Shown piece after piece: positions 54,301-64,000 of a stretch of 64,000 bases of DNA (position 1 is the stretch's first letter; each line of letters starts with the position of its first letter). Both the position numbers and the translations under genes were made by a program. The DNA is taken from positions 1 to 64,000 of the forward strand of contig JBBHKE010003086.1 of assembly GCA_037447655.1 (NCBI GenBank), in the 5' to 3' direction. This DNA is from Zygnema cylindricum. Its lineage: Eukaryota; Streptophyta; Zygnematophyceae; Zygnematales; Zygnemataceae. Under the pieces are notes generated by a model. The model had not been told where the DNA came from. It made no database searches and saw only the letters and a program-made list of their open reading frames with translations.

Positions 54301-55685
54301 AGCGAAGGGGTTCACCCAAAAAGAAAGGATTGACTATGAGGAGACCTTTGCTCCAGTTGTTCGGTTCCCATCGGTAAGGATTCTCCTCAGTCACGCCGCA
54401 GCGGAAGACACGGAAATACACCAGATGGACATTAAGACTGCTTTTCTTAATGGTGAGTTAGAGGAAGAAATTTTTATGAGGCAACCCGAGGGGTTTGTGG
54501 AAGAAGGAGAAGAGAGCAAAGTCTGCAGGCTCATAAAGTCCTTATATGGACTAAAACAGGCTCCCCGACAGTGGAATAAGAAAACTAGATGAGTTTCTCA
54601 CCGATGTGGGATACATCCGGATCAGCTCTGACCATTCTATCTATATGTTTGAAGATGTGAATGGTGTCATTTTTATTGCAATTTATGTGGATGATCTGCT
54701 TTTGTTAAGTAAGTCTTTGGAGAATATCAATAGGCTAAAGAAAGATCTTAGGGGCAGATTTGATATGAAGGATTTAGGGGAGGCAAAATATATTCTAGGG
54801 ACCCAAATGGAGAGAGATAGGGGGAAGAAGATTATCAGGCTTACTAAAAAAGAAGCAATAGGTAATATGCTTGAGAAATTCCAGATGGAAAATACTAACA
54901 GTTGTACCACTCCCATGGACTTGAAAAAAGTAAGTGATGGGAGTGTAGAAGAAGGAGTGATGATCTTAGACGATCAGATGAGTCCAGAAGAGAGAGAGTT
55001 CATGAAGTCTATCCCTTATAGACAGGTTGTAGGAAGCTTAATCTATTTTATGAACTGTACCACGCCGGACATAGCGGCAGCAATTGGAGTACTCAGTAGG
55101 AGTCTTAATGATCATAGGAAGAGAGACTGGGAGGCAGCCAAGAGAGTCATGAGATAAATGGTTGGAACCAGAGAATTATGGTTGCATTTGGGAGGGGAGC
55201 ACACTGATATCACCACTTGGAGTGACGCCAGTTATGGGGATGCACCTATGAGAAGATGCACTTCTGGATATGTTTTGTATGTGGGGGAAGGTGCTTGCTG
55301 TTGGAGCAGTAAGCAACAAAAGGTGGTTGCTCAGTCTACTATGGAGGCTGAGTATATGGCGTCTTGTTCTGCTGTAAAAGAACTAATGTGGGTGAAATCA
55401 TTGTTACAAGAACTGGGATTTATGAAGGAGGGAGTGCATGAAATCTTTTGCGATAACCAAGCTGCAATTGCAATTGCAGCCAATCCAAAACACCATTTCA
55501 AAGCAAAACATATGGACATAAGATTAAGCTTCGTAAGAGAAAAAGTTGAAAATAAAATTTTAAATCTTGTGTATAGACCCGATGAAGAAATGGTGGCTGA
55601 CATGATGACCAAACCTGTGCCCTCTCCTAAACTAAAATATTGTCGGGAAAAATGCGGGTTGAAAGAAAAATTAAAATTAGACTAG
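51335..55685 (+). pseudogene. gag-pol: Copia-2 gag-pol polyprotein, six stops and one frameshift
   Basis: One frame holds Gag (MEDTELQVMGPPSRVP...), knuckle CHYCKKPGHFIADC, protease (NSGASMYMC, where D of D-S-G is N), the pre-integrase zinc motif (IWHKRLGHVHF...CSGCAQGKAHRLPFP) and integrase (HTDIWGP, DDWSRYSRVYF, SDNGGEYTS). It continues with RT (WELADCPPNRKPIG, RYKARLVAKGFTQKERIDYEET, FIAIYVDDLLLLSKS) and RNase H (TTWSDASYGD, SKQQKVVAQSTMEAEYMA, FCDNQAA). Stops are TAG 53213 (Trp expected), TAA 53633 and 53666 (Tyr expected), TAA 54236 (Lys), TGA 54239 (Trp) and TAA 55155 (Tyr). A one-base insertion near 54585 shifts the frame for the rest. Otherwise it is full length (about 1450 codons). 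The changed protease Asp also argues that it is inactive. Confidence 0.93.
51355..51369 (+). promoter_or_regulatory. Copia-2 primer-binding site (half-tRNA type)
   Basis: GGTTATGGGCCCACC follows the LTR end ...GAATTGCA (51354). It is complementary to the anticodon arm of plant initiator tRNA-Met and lies inside gag (codons 8-12, VMGPP). Confidence 0.8.
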
Positions 55686-55698
55686 AAAATAAGGGGAG

Positions 55699-56745
55699 TG
55701 TTGAAATTTATAGATTTCTAGAGTATTTTCTAAGTTTAAATGTGTTTTTATAAAAGGAAAAGAAAAGGACGGACAGCCTGCCTCCACCTCCGCTCTCTAG
55801 CCCCCATACTTGTTGTAGTCAATGAAGGAAAGAGAGAGAGGTTGATCCATGGCTGCCTTAGTTCAACAGACAGCTATTTTTAGTAGGTTACTAAAAATAT
55901 ACTTGACGGACCAGAGATTTGATCCCGGTACCTGCGGTTCGTCAAGTTGACCAGTAGCAGTCAGCTTTATCCTAATAGACTACGAACAATGCTAAGTGCT
56001 ATGGTATGTGATAGATATATATTTAGTTCAAGTGGATAAAATTCATTTAACTAGAACTGTTTACGCCGTACATAGATTCAGTTATATAAAGTACGTCGTA
56101 CGACGCTAAATCAAAACGGATACCACGCATTTTATTTCTACATCGGAACAAATGTCGCGCAAGTATTTATTACGGCCAAGATTGCGTTTCGCATAAAATC
56201 CAACGGCGCACATCATCGCCGAAATCCCGGAGTGGTCACTTTGGCATTTAGTGACGTGGCATGACCCGGCGCCACGTGGAAAGACATCATTCGGTCGCGG
56301 GAATTCCGAGGAACGTACGGACGAGTGGAAAGTGGACACGCGTCCACTTAATGGCCTTGTCGTACAGAGGCCGTAAAGAAAGTACATCGGCAGTAGTACT
56401 TTCTAGTACTATACAGTTTTGTGATTGGTTCGTACAGGCAGTAGATAGGAGCTGTGAGAGGGAATTAGGAAAAACTAGGACTTAGGAAAATTTAGGTAGA
56501 TAGTCCTCTCTCTCTGAGAGTTTGTATAAATTGGCATCTTTGCCACCATATAACTTATCGGTTGGTTGGCCGTTTTCAGTGATTCTTTTTGCTACGGACT
56601 TAGGGGAGTCCAGGCTCCACAGGGGTGCAGTCAAATTGTCAGTTTGCCTTCTTGGGCAGAAGTGGTCGTGGCTTAAACTGGGTTAGCTAAATATTATCTA
56701 GAGGCTACCTGTATTCTGTAGTCCAATAGAGGACACAGAATTGCA
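55699..56745 (+). repeat. Copia-2 3' LTR
   Basis: 1047 bp. It ends after the copy of the gag start region (ATAGAGGACACAGAATTGCA; the ATG is ATA here), which fixes the LTR end inside gag. Confidence 0.92.
55902..55946 (-). ncRNA. Antisense tRNA-like block in Copia-2 3' LTR
   Basis: Inverted repeat CTTGACGGACC (55902-55912) and GGTTCGTCAAG (55936-55946) enclose a T-arm-like hairpin; the T-loop reads ATCAAAT on the minus strand. The same block occurs antisense to the element in every Copia LTR here. Whether it is transcribed is unknown. Confidence 0.45.
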
Positions 56746-57388
56746 AACTCCCTTGAGTGTGCAGCAAAAAGAATCACTGAAAATGGTCAAGTAAATTGAT
56801 AGTTATGAATGGTCAAAGATGACCTTTTGTACATGAGCTCTCTCGGAGAGAGGCTGCTACCTACTAAATTTTCTAAGTCCTATCTCTCACTAAAACTCTA
56901 ACTACTGATGTACGGCACCAATCAAATTACTGTTGCGTACAGAAAAGTACATGTGCCGATGTATTTTCTGTATGACCATCGTACGGCATGGCCAAAATGT
57001 CGACACGTGTCATATCGGGATTTGTTCCCGTAATCTCCTGAGTTGCAGCAATCCAACATTGTCGCGCCACGTGTCACATGATGTGGCGATGACAGTAAAA
57101 TGCCAAAAGTACATATTCCATGATCGCGGCGCCTATCGTGGCTGTTCGATCAAAACCGGATACAACTATAGCTGTTTAAAATATACGCGCGGTATTTAAT
57201 TCGTGTTCGAAACAAATGCGAGGTATCCGTTTCATATAGTATATTAAATCGTACAAAAACTGTATCTATGCATTACGTATCTATATCCCGTTAAATGAAC
57301 TAGTCTACGTGTAACAAAATAAATATTTATCAAACCTAATATATCTTACCATTAATCCTAGACTTAAAGGTTAAGGCTACCGGCTAAT

Positions 57389-57431
57389 TTGACGGACGGC
57401 AGGTACCCGGATCAAATCCCGGGTCCGTCAA
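57389..57431 (+). ncRNA. tRNA-like acceptor/T-arm block in the solo LTR
   Basis: A perfect 9-bp inverted repeat TTGACGGAC (57389-57397) and GTCCGTCAA (57423-57431) encloses a GC-rich hairpin with an ATCAAAT loop. It is antisense to the LTR. Confidence 0.45.
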
Positions 57432-57634
57432 ATATTTTAGGTAACTCTATCAAGATTTGCCTTCTTGTCCTCTTTGGACAGCCTAGGCAGCCATGGATCT
57501 AACTCCTCCTCAAGTCTTCAATGACTACGACAAGTGTGGGGACTTGAGTGAAGAGTTAGAGGCAAGCTGTCTCCTCTTTTGGCTCTTATTTTACAATTTG
57601 TACACCTATAAAATACTTAAATTTCAACACAATC

Positions 57635-58288
57635 TGATGCCCATGTCGGTCCTAAACCAACTCTTACACAAACCACAAGACATACCCACAGATTACTCTA
57701 CAACAGATTCTAGGGCCAGGGCGGATGGCCACTCCAGTTACCAAGGCTGATCGTCCTCCGTTCTTCCGCTGCAACAAACCAAGGGAACCACGGAAAGCCC
57801 TACCAACATTGGTTTCCTTCCCCAACAGCCATGCGTATCGGAAAGGAGCAGCAGGAATGATATTCGACAGCAAAATTGGATTTTGGACAACACCAGCAGT
57901 GGAAGAAAGAGAACAATCAATGGGATTCCAACCTGCCACCACGGCAGCACTAGGTATTTCAGACCTCAATATGTGCAGCCTACTTAGACAAAGCATGGAT
58001 TTCAATGCAATCACTTGGGTGATAAAACATTCTCTTGCCTTTTCCACCCTACAATCTCTGCAGTCCAGGGCTAGCTACCTTCAAGCTCCACAGTTGTTAG
58101 CAGTGCAGGCCAACTTGCAGCTTGAGGGGGGGAGGGAGGCAAAAAGACAAATTTTATCATCAAAATTTTCCAATCCCAACATTGCACCCAAATCAAGGGA
58201 TTCCTTAGTGGGGGGGAGCGGAGGCTCGGGAGGAGACAGCTTAGCGGAAGTTGTTAGCAGCAATATTCTGTCGGTGGAGGGGAAGTAG
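57635..58288 (+). pseudogene. Gypsy-like pol linker region
   Basis: The ORF 57725-58288 (187 codons) contains SFPNSHAYRKGAAGMIFD, VEEREQSMGFQPATTAALGIS and LLRQSMDFNAITWVI. The pattern MGF-x-x-x-T-T-A-A-x-G-I-S...R/LL-x-Q-x-M-D-x-N resembles a segment I have seen upstream of RT in gypsy-type polyproteins of early-diverging plants; this is from memory and unverified. It ends in a Gly/Ser-rich tail. Its function is unknown. Confidence 0.45.
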
Positions 58289-58479
58289 ACCCATAGGTAG
58301 GGTTGGAATTTGATATCTCCCTCTGGGGTAGATCCCCAGAGGCTTGGGCAGCGGTGGAACTCGGGAAGATGGATTGGACCTTATGGGAGCATTTAGACCC
58401 TCAGCAAAAGGCCTAGCTCTCCATCCTGTTAGAGAAGAACAAACACGTGTTCTCTAGTCTGACACCGACATTGACATCT

Positions 58480-58788
58480 ATAAAGGAACCCTCTTTCGGA
58501 TCGATTTAATAGACGAGACAACTACTGTTTGGCAGAAGCAGTACCCCCTCAGCTTGAAGGAAAAGGAATTCATCACGGCAAAGGTACAAACCCTGATGGA
58601 AGCAAAATTGGTGCAAGAAATTATTGGACACCATGGGTTTGCGTCCCCAACCGTTTTCCCACCCAAGAAGTACTCGTCTGGGAAAACGGTAGACTTTCAG
58701 ATGTGTGGAGACTACCGCATACTTAACACGACAATCGTACCTGACCGAGGCCTTACCTGTTCTGGTGACTTCGGGAGGGATTCGTCTC
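58480..58788 (+). pseudogene. pol: Gypsy-like reverse transcriptase, N-terminal part
   Basis: Reads QKQYPLSLKEKEFITAKVQ, LMEAKLVQEI, GFASPTVFPPKK, DFQMCGDYRILNTTIVPDR, then in a shifted frame LPVLVTSGGIRLL. These match the first RT motifs of Ty3/gypsy (P-L-S...E, S-P-x-V...P-K-K, M-C-x-D-Y-R-x-L-N). It stops where Copia-4 is inserted. The RT catalytic YxDD lies beyond and was not found. Confidence 0.75.
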
Positions 58789-58793
58789 CTCTT

Positions 58794-60002
58794 TGAAACT
58801 CTGAGACCTCCATTGGCCCTCAAAATATGCAGATCCAAAAGAAGCTAATCTAGATAGTGCTGACTCCAAGTTAATATAAACCCAAATGACTGACCCTTTG
58901 ACAGTCACAATCCAAATATAGATTCACCCCTGTGAAATAACACTTTTTGTGTGCTCAGTTCCACCACAGAATGCAAAGTTAGAATATGAGATTTGGACAC
59001 ATTCACCTACTTTGAATTTCCCTTATAAATGCAGCCACCCTGGCAGACAAAAACTCTGACCGACTACACCCCTGTGTAGCCTGGACTCCCCTGAGTCCGC
59101 AGCAAAAAGAATCACTGAAAATGGTCAAGTAAATTGATAGATATGGCTGGCCAAAGTTTGCCATTTATACAGAGTGCTCTCTGGGAGAGGCAGCTGCCTA
59201 CCCAAAATTTTCTAAGTCTTATTCCCTCTCTAAAACTCTATCTACTGAAGTACGGCACCAATCAAATTACTGTATCGTATAGAAAAGTACAGGTGTCGGT
59301 GTACTTTCTGTACGGCCATTGTACGACATGGCCAAAATGTCGACACGTGTCAAATCAGGATTAGTTCCTGTAATCTCTGGAATTCCCATAATCCAATGTT
59401 ATTACGCCACGTGTTATCTGACGTGGCAAAGACCGTAAAACGCCAAAAGTACATTTTCGTGATCGCGGCGCCTATCGCGGTCGTCTGATCAAAACCGGCT
59501 ATAATCCTAGCCGCTGAAATTCGACGCGCGGTATTCGTTTCGCTATCGAAACAAATGCGCGGTATTTGTTTCGCTATCGAAACAAATGCGCGGTATCCGT
59601 TCTGTCCACATACCGTACTTCGTACTAAATCAAACTGTATCTATGTACAAAGTATCTAGAAGCCGTTAAACGGATTTATCTACATATAAAGATTTATATA
59701 TTTATCAAACCCTATATATCGTATTATCATTCCTAGACTTAACGGCTAGAGCTAACGGCTAATGCGGATTGACGGACGGCAGGTACCAGGATCAATTCCT
59801 GGGTCAGCAACTAACTTTTGGTAAGTCTACCTAATTCACCCCCTGTCTTCTCTAGAGAGCCTAGGCAGCCATGGCTCTAGCTCCCTATCCAGCCTTCAGT
59901 GACTACAACAAGTGTGGGGGCTTGGATAGGGGAGTTAGAGGCAGACCGCCTCAGCTCTTTTTCTATCTTAATACATACCTAGAAAATACTCAAATATCAA
60001 CA
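58794..60002 (-). repeat. Copia-4 3' LTR
   Basis: Carries GCCACGTG (59405-59412) and the CTCTCTGGGAGAG hairpin (59177-59189). The tRNA-like block near 59770 has lost its GTCCGTC arm. Confidence 0.92.
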
Positions 60003-60030
60003 CTCCCCTTATTTTCTAGTCTATTTTCTT

Positions 60031-61970
60031 TCAACTTCCACAAACAAGTAAACAAACACCCCCTCCCTTTTTTTTTCTTTTTTTTTTCCTTTTTCCTTTT
60101 CCTTTCATAAAACTTAAGTATTTAACACAGTGCATTAAATGAACTGAAATAATAATTGCATCACACATTTTATTTAACATCCCACTTTTCATAAATCCGA
60201 GCAAAGATGTTATCCACCTCATCACACACAAACCGATTTCCCTCTTGCGATCCAAACAGCCAGCCCCATCTCCAATCTGCAACATACACCCAGATGCTAA
60301 CCCTTTTACAGGCACATCTTCACAAGTGACGTCACACCAAGTAGTGATGTCAAATCCATCCACCCCCAAATATTCCCAAAAAACACTAGTCCCCACTAAG
60401 TTCCTCATAAGATCTACATCTTTCGTACTCATATTTTTATCCATGATAATTACCCCATTTTCTGAACTTCCCTCACTCTCTCCCATGGAATTCTTTCCAC
60501 TATTACTTTCTAATTTAATTCCCAATAAATATTTCTTCTCTCCCCTATCCTTTGAAACCTCTTCGAGTTTCACTTCTCCCCTTTCCTCGGAATCCGTTGA
60601 AGTCTCCCTTTCCGACCAGTTTTCTGGTTCCCTATTATCTATAAAATTATCCTGATTAATTTTATCTTTCCCGTTTTCACTTATGGATCCTAGAACTGAC
60701 TTTCTCATTTCTAAGTCATACACTCTACACTCCTCGACATCCTCAAGTACCTCCTCTCTCTTTACTTCCCTTATACCTCCAAAAGCACACTGTTGCCTTC
60801 GTGCAATTACTGTGTGCTTTTCTTTCTTCCCCATACTACTAATCCGGAGAAGCTCTAAAATATCTTCATCCTCTTTCTCCTCTTCCCCTTCTTCCTCCTC
60901 ATCCACATTCCAACTTCTAAGTTTTTCCAAACAAGGGCATTCCTCCATATAATGACCCGGTTCCCTACAAAAGAAGCAAGCCCCCTTTTTCAAAGCTCCC
61001 CTTTCTTTTCCTCTCCTCTCTTTCCACCAAAGTTCCGATAAGGTTTACCTTTGTCTTTCTTTCTCTCATCACGCTTCCGCTCGTCACCACGGTACCTCTC
61101 ATCACGCTTCCGCTCGTCACCGCCGTTCCTCTCATCACGCTTCCGCCAATCACCACCAGCTGAAAATGCATTGACCCTGTCCTTTCCCCTACGAAGCTCC
61201 AAAGTGCTTTCCTTCACAAGAATTATCCCCATGGTAAAGCTCCAAGTCCATGAGGAGCCATCCATTGCCTGCATACAACAAATGATGTTTTCGTACTCAT
61301 CTGGGAGTTTCATAAGTAGTGTATTAATCTTACTCTCCTCAGATTCTACATATCCCGCACTAGTAAGCTCAACGTATAACGCAGCAATATCATTGCAAAA
61401 CTCTATCATGCTACCGCCTTTATAAACGTAGGCATCTATTTTATGTTTTACTAATTGCTGCCTCTGAATAGTCTCACTCTTATAAATCTGAATTAATGCT
61501 TCCCATATCTTTGAAGCTTTGGTTAGACTTAAAAGAGTGATAGCTATCGACTTAGACACATATCTAAGTATGAGATGTTTTGCTATAGTGTTTTTGTATT
61601 CCCATATTTTTGTGTCATTTTCTTCAGTTTTAATCCCTACATGTGGTACCATAGCTGAGAGCCTAGCTCCCCTCACCATAGGTGTCCCTTTTTCCTTCTC
61701 CCCTATTTCCCTATCCACGGAAAGATTTTTCCCTTCACCTTCCGTTGCATCTGAGCTCTCGTTGATATTCTGGGCCGCCTCAGATGAATCTCCATAGTAA
61801 GCTCCTCCAAAGCCAGGTGGCGGACATCTCACTTGTCCCGAAACAATTCCCCATAAGTGTTTCTCAAAAAGCAATCCCGCCATTGTAAACTCCCAATAGG
61901 TGAAGTCTGTTCCATCGAACATAGGCACCCTAGATGGTGGGCCCATAACCTGAAACTCTGTGACCTCCAT
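60031..61970 (-). pseudogene. gag: Copia-4 gag fused to acidic linker and RNase H remnant, one frameshift
   Basis: The ATG at 61970 lies 20 nt inside the LTR and starts MEVTEFQVMGPPSRVPMFDG. Gag runs to a premature stop at 60990 because one C is missing from a CTCTCC-type run near 61015 (compare Copia-3). In the next frame 60993-60031 continues with the knuckle CFFCREPGHYMEEC, the pre-protease segment and the acidic linker (TSTDSEERGEVKLEE). The RT tail (KYLLGIKLESNSGKN) and RNase H scraps (FDITTWCDVTCEDVPVKG...GDGAGCL, MRWITSLLGFMKSGMLNKMCD) follow. Apart from the one frameshift the whole fusion is open for about 640 codons. Confidence 0.85.
61935..61950 (-). promoter_or_regulatory. Copia-4 primer-binding site (half-tRNA type)
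   Basis: Minus-strand GGTTATGGGCCCACCA abuts the 5' LTR end at 61951 and is identical to Copia-3. Confidence 0.8.
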
Positions 61971-63160
61971 AGGCCCTCAGAGTATGCAGATCCAAAAGAA
62001 GCTAATCTAGATAGTGCTGACTCCAAGTTAATATAAACCCAAATGATTGACCCCTTGACAGTCACAATCCAAATATAGATTCACCCCTGTGAAATAACAC
62101 TTTCTGTGTGCTCAGTTCCACCACAGAATGCAAAGTTAGAATATGAGATTTGGACACATTCACCCACTTTGACTTTCCCTTATAAATGCAGCCACCCTAG
62201 CAGACAAAAACTCTGACCAACTACACCCTTGTGTAGCCTGGACTCCCCTGAGTCCGCAGCAAAAAGAATCACTGAAAATGGTCAAGTAAATTGATAGATA
62301 TGGCTGGCCAAAGTTTGCCATTTATACAGAGTGCTCTCTGGGAGAGGCAGCTGCCTACCCAAAATTTTCTAAGTCCTATTCCCTCTCTAAAACTCTATCT
62401 ACTGAAGTACGGCACCAATCAAATTACTGTATCGTATAGAAAAGTACAGGTGCCGGTGTACTTTCTGTACGGCCATTGTACGACATGGCCAAAATGTCGA
62501 CACGTGTCAAATCAGAATTAGTTCCTGTAATCTCTGGAATTCCCGTAATCCAATGTTATTACGCCACGTGTTATCTGACGTGGCAAAGACCGTAAAACGC
62601 CAAAAGTACATTTTCGTGATCGCGGCGCCTATCGCGGTCGTCTGATCAAAACCGGCTATAATCCTAGCCGCTGAAATTCGACGCGCGGTATTCGTTTCGC
62701 TATCGAAACAAATGCGCGGTATTTGTTTCGCTATCGAAACAAATGCGCGGTATCCGTTCTGTCCACATACCGTACTTCGTACTAAATCAAACTGTATCTA
62801 TGTACAAAGTATCTAGAAGCCGTTAAACGGATTTATCTACATATAAAGATTTATATATTTATCAAACCCTATATATCGTATTATCATTCCTAGACTTAAC
62901 GGCTAGAGCTAACGGCTAATGCGGATTGACGGACGGCATGTACCAGGATCAATTCCTGGGTCCGTCAACTAACTTTTGGTAAGTCTACCTAATTCACCCC
63001 ATGTCTTCTCTAGAGAGCCTAGGCAGCCATGGCTCTATCTCCCTATCCAACCTTCAGTGACTACAACAAGTGTGGGGGCTTGGATAGGGGAGTTAGAGGC
63101 AGACCGCCTCAAATCTTTTTCTATCCTAATACAGACCTAGAAAATACTCAAATATCAACA
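61951..63160 (-). repeat. Copia-4 5' LTR
   Basis: Carries GCCACGTG (62563-62570), the gag ATG and an intact tRNA-like block (62926-62968). Confidence 0.92.
62926..62968 (+). ncRNA. tRNA-like acceptor/T-arm minihelix in Copia-4 LTR
   Basis: TTGACGGAC (62926-62934) pairs perfectly with GTCCGTCAA (62960-62968). Inside, CCAGG (62943-62947) pairs with CCTGG (62955-62959) around a 7-nt loop ATCAATT. The T arm is stacked directly on the acceptor 3' strand with no spacer, as in tRNA. Eight nt (GGCATGTA) replace the D and anticodon arms. It is antisense to the element. Confidence 0.5.
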
Positions 63161-63165
63161 CTCTT

Positions 63166-64000
63166 GTTGTCCGCGTTACGTTTTGGGGGTAGGTTGCGCT
63201 CGCTTGCTATCATTCCACATTCTACCTTTATTCTCTATCTTTCTAGAGCAAGGTGATATTGTTAATTCTGAGAGAGTATCTCTATATATTATCCTTTCAT
63301 CATTCTGAGTGGAAGTATCTTTGTTCTCTCTTTGGTAGTCCTTTTTGGGGCTTTGGTTGGTTTTCCTCCAGGGCTAATTACCAGAACTTTTGTACCAGTA
63401 TAGTGGATTTTGAGAGAATCTTTGTTAGACTTTCAACAGACCATCATATCAGGAACTCTGCTCCATTACCAAGAATCCCATACCTTTCCCCCGGCACAAT
63501 GGGGAAAGGAGGGGGATGAGAGATCTCTTCGCCCTCCCCATGCACTCATCCCTATTTTTGCATGCATGCTCATAGGAGGAATGCAAACCGTACAGGCATT
63601 ATCATGGAAGCATTCGCGATTCTCATGGCCCCAGACTCAATGTCGACACCGCAAGGGTCTCCCTTCTCCCATTTACACTCATAACCAAAGAACCACCAAT
63701 AATGATATACAAGGGTTTTAAAAAGTTATAGGGATGGTATGGCGGAATCAGATGGCTGTGACCATGTCTCAGGGCGCTTTAGAGCAATTTCACTTTTGTG
63801 CAAGAAATACCGCCATTCCGGTGTATATTAACTTCACTCAATTCTGGCCTTTCAGGGCGGTAGTTTGAAGTTGATAGTAGAATTTTCGAATTTCTGCCAT
63901 CCTCGGCGTCTACCTTGCGCCAAGATTACCTTCTCCACCGTTACTTTTTGTTCCATCAAAACGTATCCCATCCCAATCCGGCACGCATCCATTTCCGCCA
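63166..64000. other. Unassigned flank right of Copia-4
   Basis: It should continue the Gypsy-like element, but no RT or integrase motif is readable. Overlapping ORFs (63029-63256 crossing the joint, 63253-63519, 63410-63721) show no recognisable domain. Confidence 0.45.

Larger units (their letters stand above)
45896..56745 (+). mobile_element. Copia-2, Ty1/copia retrotransposon, interrupted by Copia-3
   Basis: The 5' LTR is in two parts (45896-46313 and 50427-51354) around Copia-3; without the insert, its TSD and a 295-bp duplication it is 1046 bp. The 3' LTR (55699-56745) is 1047 bp. Both start TGTTGAAATTTATAG and end ...GAATTGCA. The flanks GACTC (45891-45895) and AACTC (56746-56750) are a TSD with one change, and the split solo LTR rejoins exactly there. 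gag-pol is one long frame with six stops and one frameshift. The polypurine tract AAAATAAGGGGAG precedes 55699. Confidence 0.93.
45602..57629 (-). mobile_element. Solo LTR of a Copia-3/4-type element, split by Copia-2
   Basis: Left part 45602-45895 and right part 56746-57629 join to one LTR of about 1178 bp. The plus strand starts TGAAACTCTG and ends AATTTCAACA. The TSD is CAATC (45597-45601 and 57630-57634). No internal region belongs to it, so it is a solo LTR from LTR-LTR recombination. The left end read on the minus strand includes an ATG and six further gag codons. Confidence 0.9.
39345..58788 (+). mobile_element. Gypsy-like LTR retrotransposon, decayed and interrupted
   Basis: Scattered Ty3/gypsy-type coding blocks run in order: gag with CCHC knuckles (39345-40905), a second gag-like block (41899-43066), retropepsin (44382-44850), a linker (57725-58288) and the N-terminal part of RT (58480-58788). 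The solo LTR at 45602-57629 and Copia-4 at 58794 interrupt it. I cannot follow RT beyond Copia-4. It could be two overlapping gypsy relics. Confidence 0.65.
58794..63160 (-). mobile_element. Copia-4, gag-only Copia derivative
   Basis: A 4367-bp element with TSD CTCTT (58789-58793 and 63161-63165). LTRs are 58794-60002 (1209 bp) and 61951-63160 (1210 bp), about 30 visible differences. It has the same layout as Copia-3: primer-binding site at 61935-61950, gag, acidic linker, RT/RNase H scrap and polypurine tract. It lacks protease, integrase and catalytic RT, like Copia-3. Confidence 0.94.

Noticed and set aside
53213-55157. Alternative genetic code with UAA read as Tyr
   Set aside because: Three stops fall at Tyr positions, but others replace Lys and Trp and include TAG and TGA, and a frameshift is present; ordinary decay explains it.
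45896-56745. Three or more tandem LTRs read as separate full elements
   Set aside because: TSDs and rejoined sequences show one LTR split by a nested element and one tandem duplication, not extra elements.

Overview
The window is a repeat-dominated stretch of nuclear DNA from a green plant lineage (land plant or streptophyte alga; I cannot name the species). The evidence is intact-looking Ty1/copia and Ty3/gypsy LTR retrotransposons, a hAT transposase relic, MITEs, polypurine satellites, and an LTR-element primer-binding site that matches the anticodon arm of the plant form of initiator tRNA-Met. There is no bacterial operon structure and no CRISPR array.

Region 1 (1-25,900) is a segmental-duplication cluster built from one ancestral unit: upstream AT-rich DNA, a GGGAGA-type tract, a degenerate minisatellite, one F-box-like/leucine-rich-repeat (LRR) gene, a 3' flank and a polypyrimidine minisatellite. 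Unit 1 (about 105-5990, +) and unit 2 (about 6865-12440, +) are a tandem pair. A 3'-only remnant (15,926-16,740, +) and an inverted copy (about 17,460-25,870, -) follow. Gene C (22,834-23,844, -) is the best preserved. Gene A (1778-2809) is a chimera whose middle is replaced by a transposon piece. Gene B (9487-10444) is frameshifted by a 17-bp deletion, and gene D is a stub. Between the units lie a hAT transposase pseudogene (13,160-15,505, -), a hAT-type MITE, a (TCCCTC)n tract and a 3.8-kb purine-strand satellite with a 37-bp unit.

Region 2 (25,900-29,222) is a patchwork of DNA-transposon fragments, a relic LTR and ORFs I do not recognise.

Region 3 (29,223-64,000) is a nest of retroelements up to five levels deep, most joints proven by target-site duplications (TSDs). 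Copia-1 (29,223-about 35,687) carries a 512-bp TRIM in its 5' LTR. Its 3' LTR is cut short where a Gypsy-like element apparently begins. The Gypsy-like element (recognisable 39,345-58,788) contains a solo LTR (45,602-57,629; TSD CAATC). The solo LTR was split by Copia-2 (45,896-56,745), whose 5' LTR was split by Copia-3 (46,314-50,426; TSD AAAAC). Copia-4 (58,794-63,160; TSD CTCTT) sits in the Gypsy reverse transcriptase. Copia-1 and Copia-2 encode gag-protease-integrase-RT-RNase H but carry stops and frameshifts. Copia-3 and Copia-4 are gag-only derivatives that keep a scrap of RT/RNase H.

The two most interesting signals are in Region 3. First, a TRIM carries a complete tRNA-like cloverleaf in each LTR. 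Second, in this Copia group the gag start codon lies inside the LTR, and a half-tRNA-type primer-binding site is embedded in the gag reading frame. The autonomous-type and gag-only elements share primer site, polypurine tract, leader hairpin and gag start, which suggests that the Copia-2 type could mobilise the Copia-3/4 type in trans.
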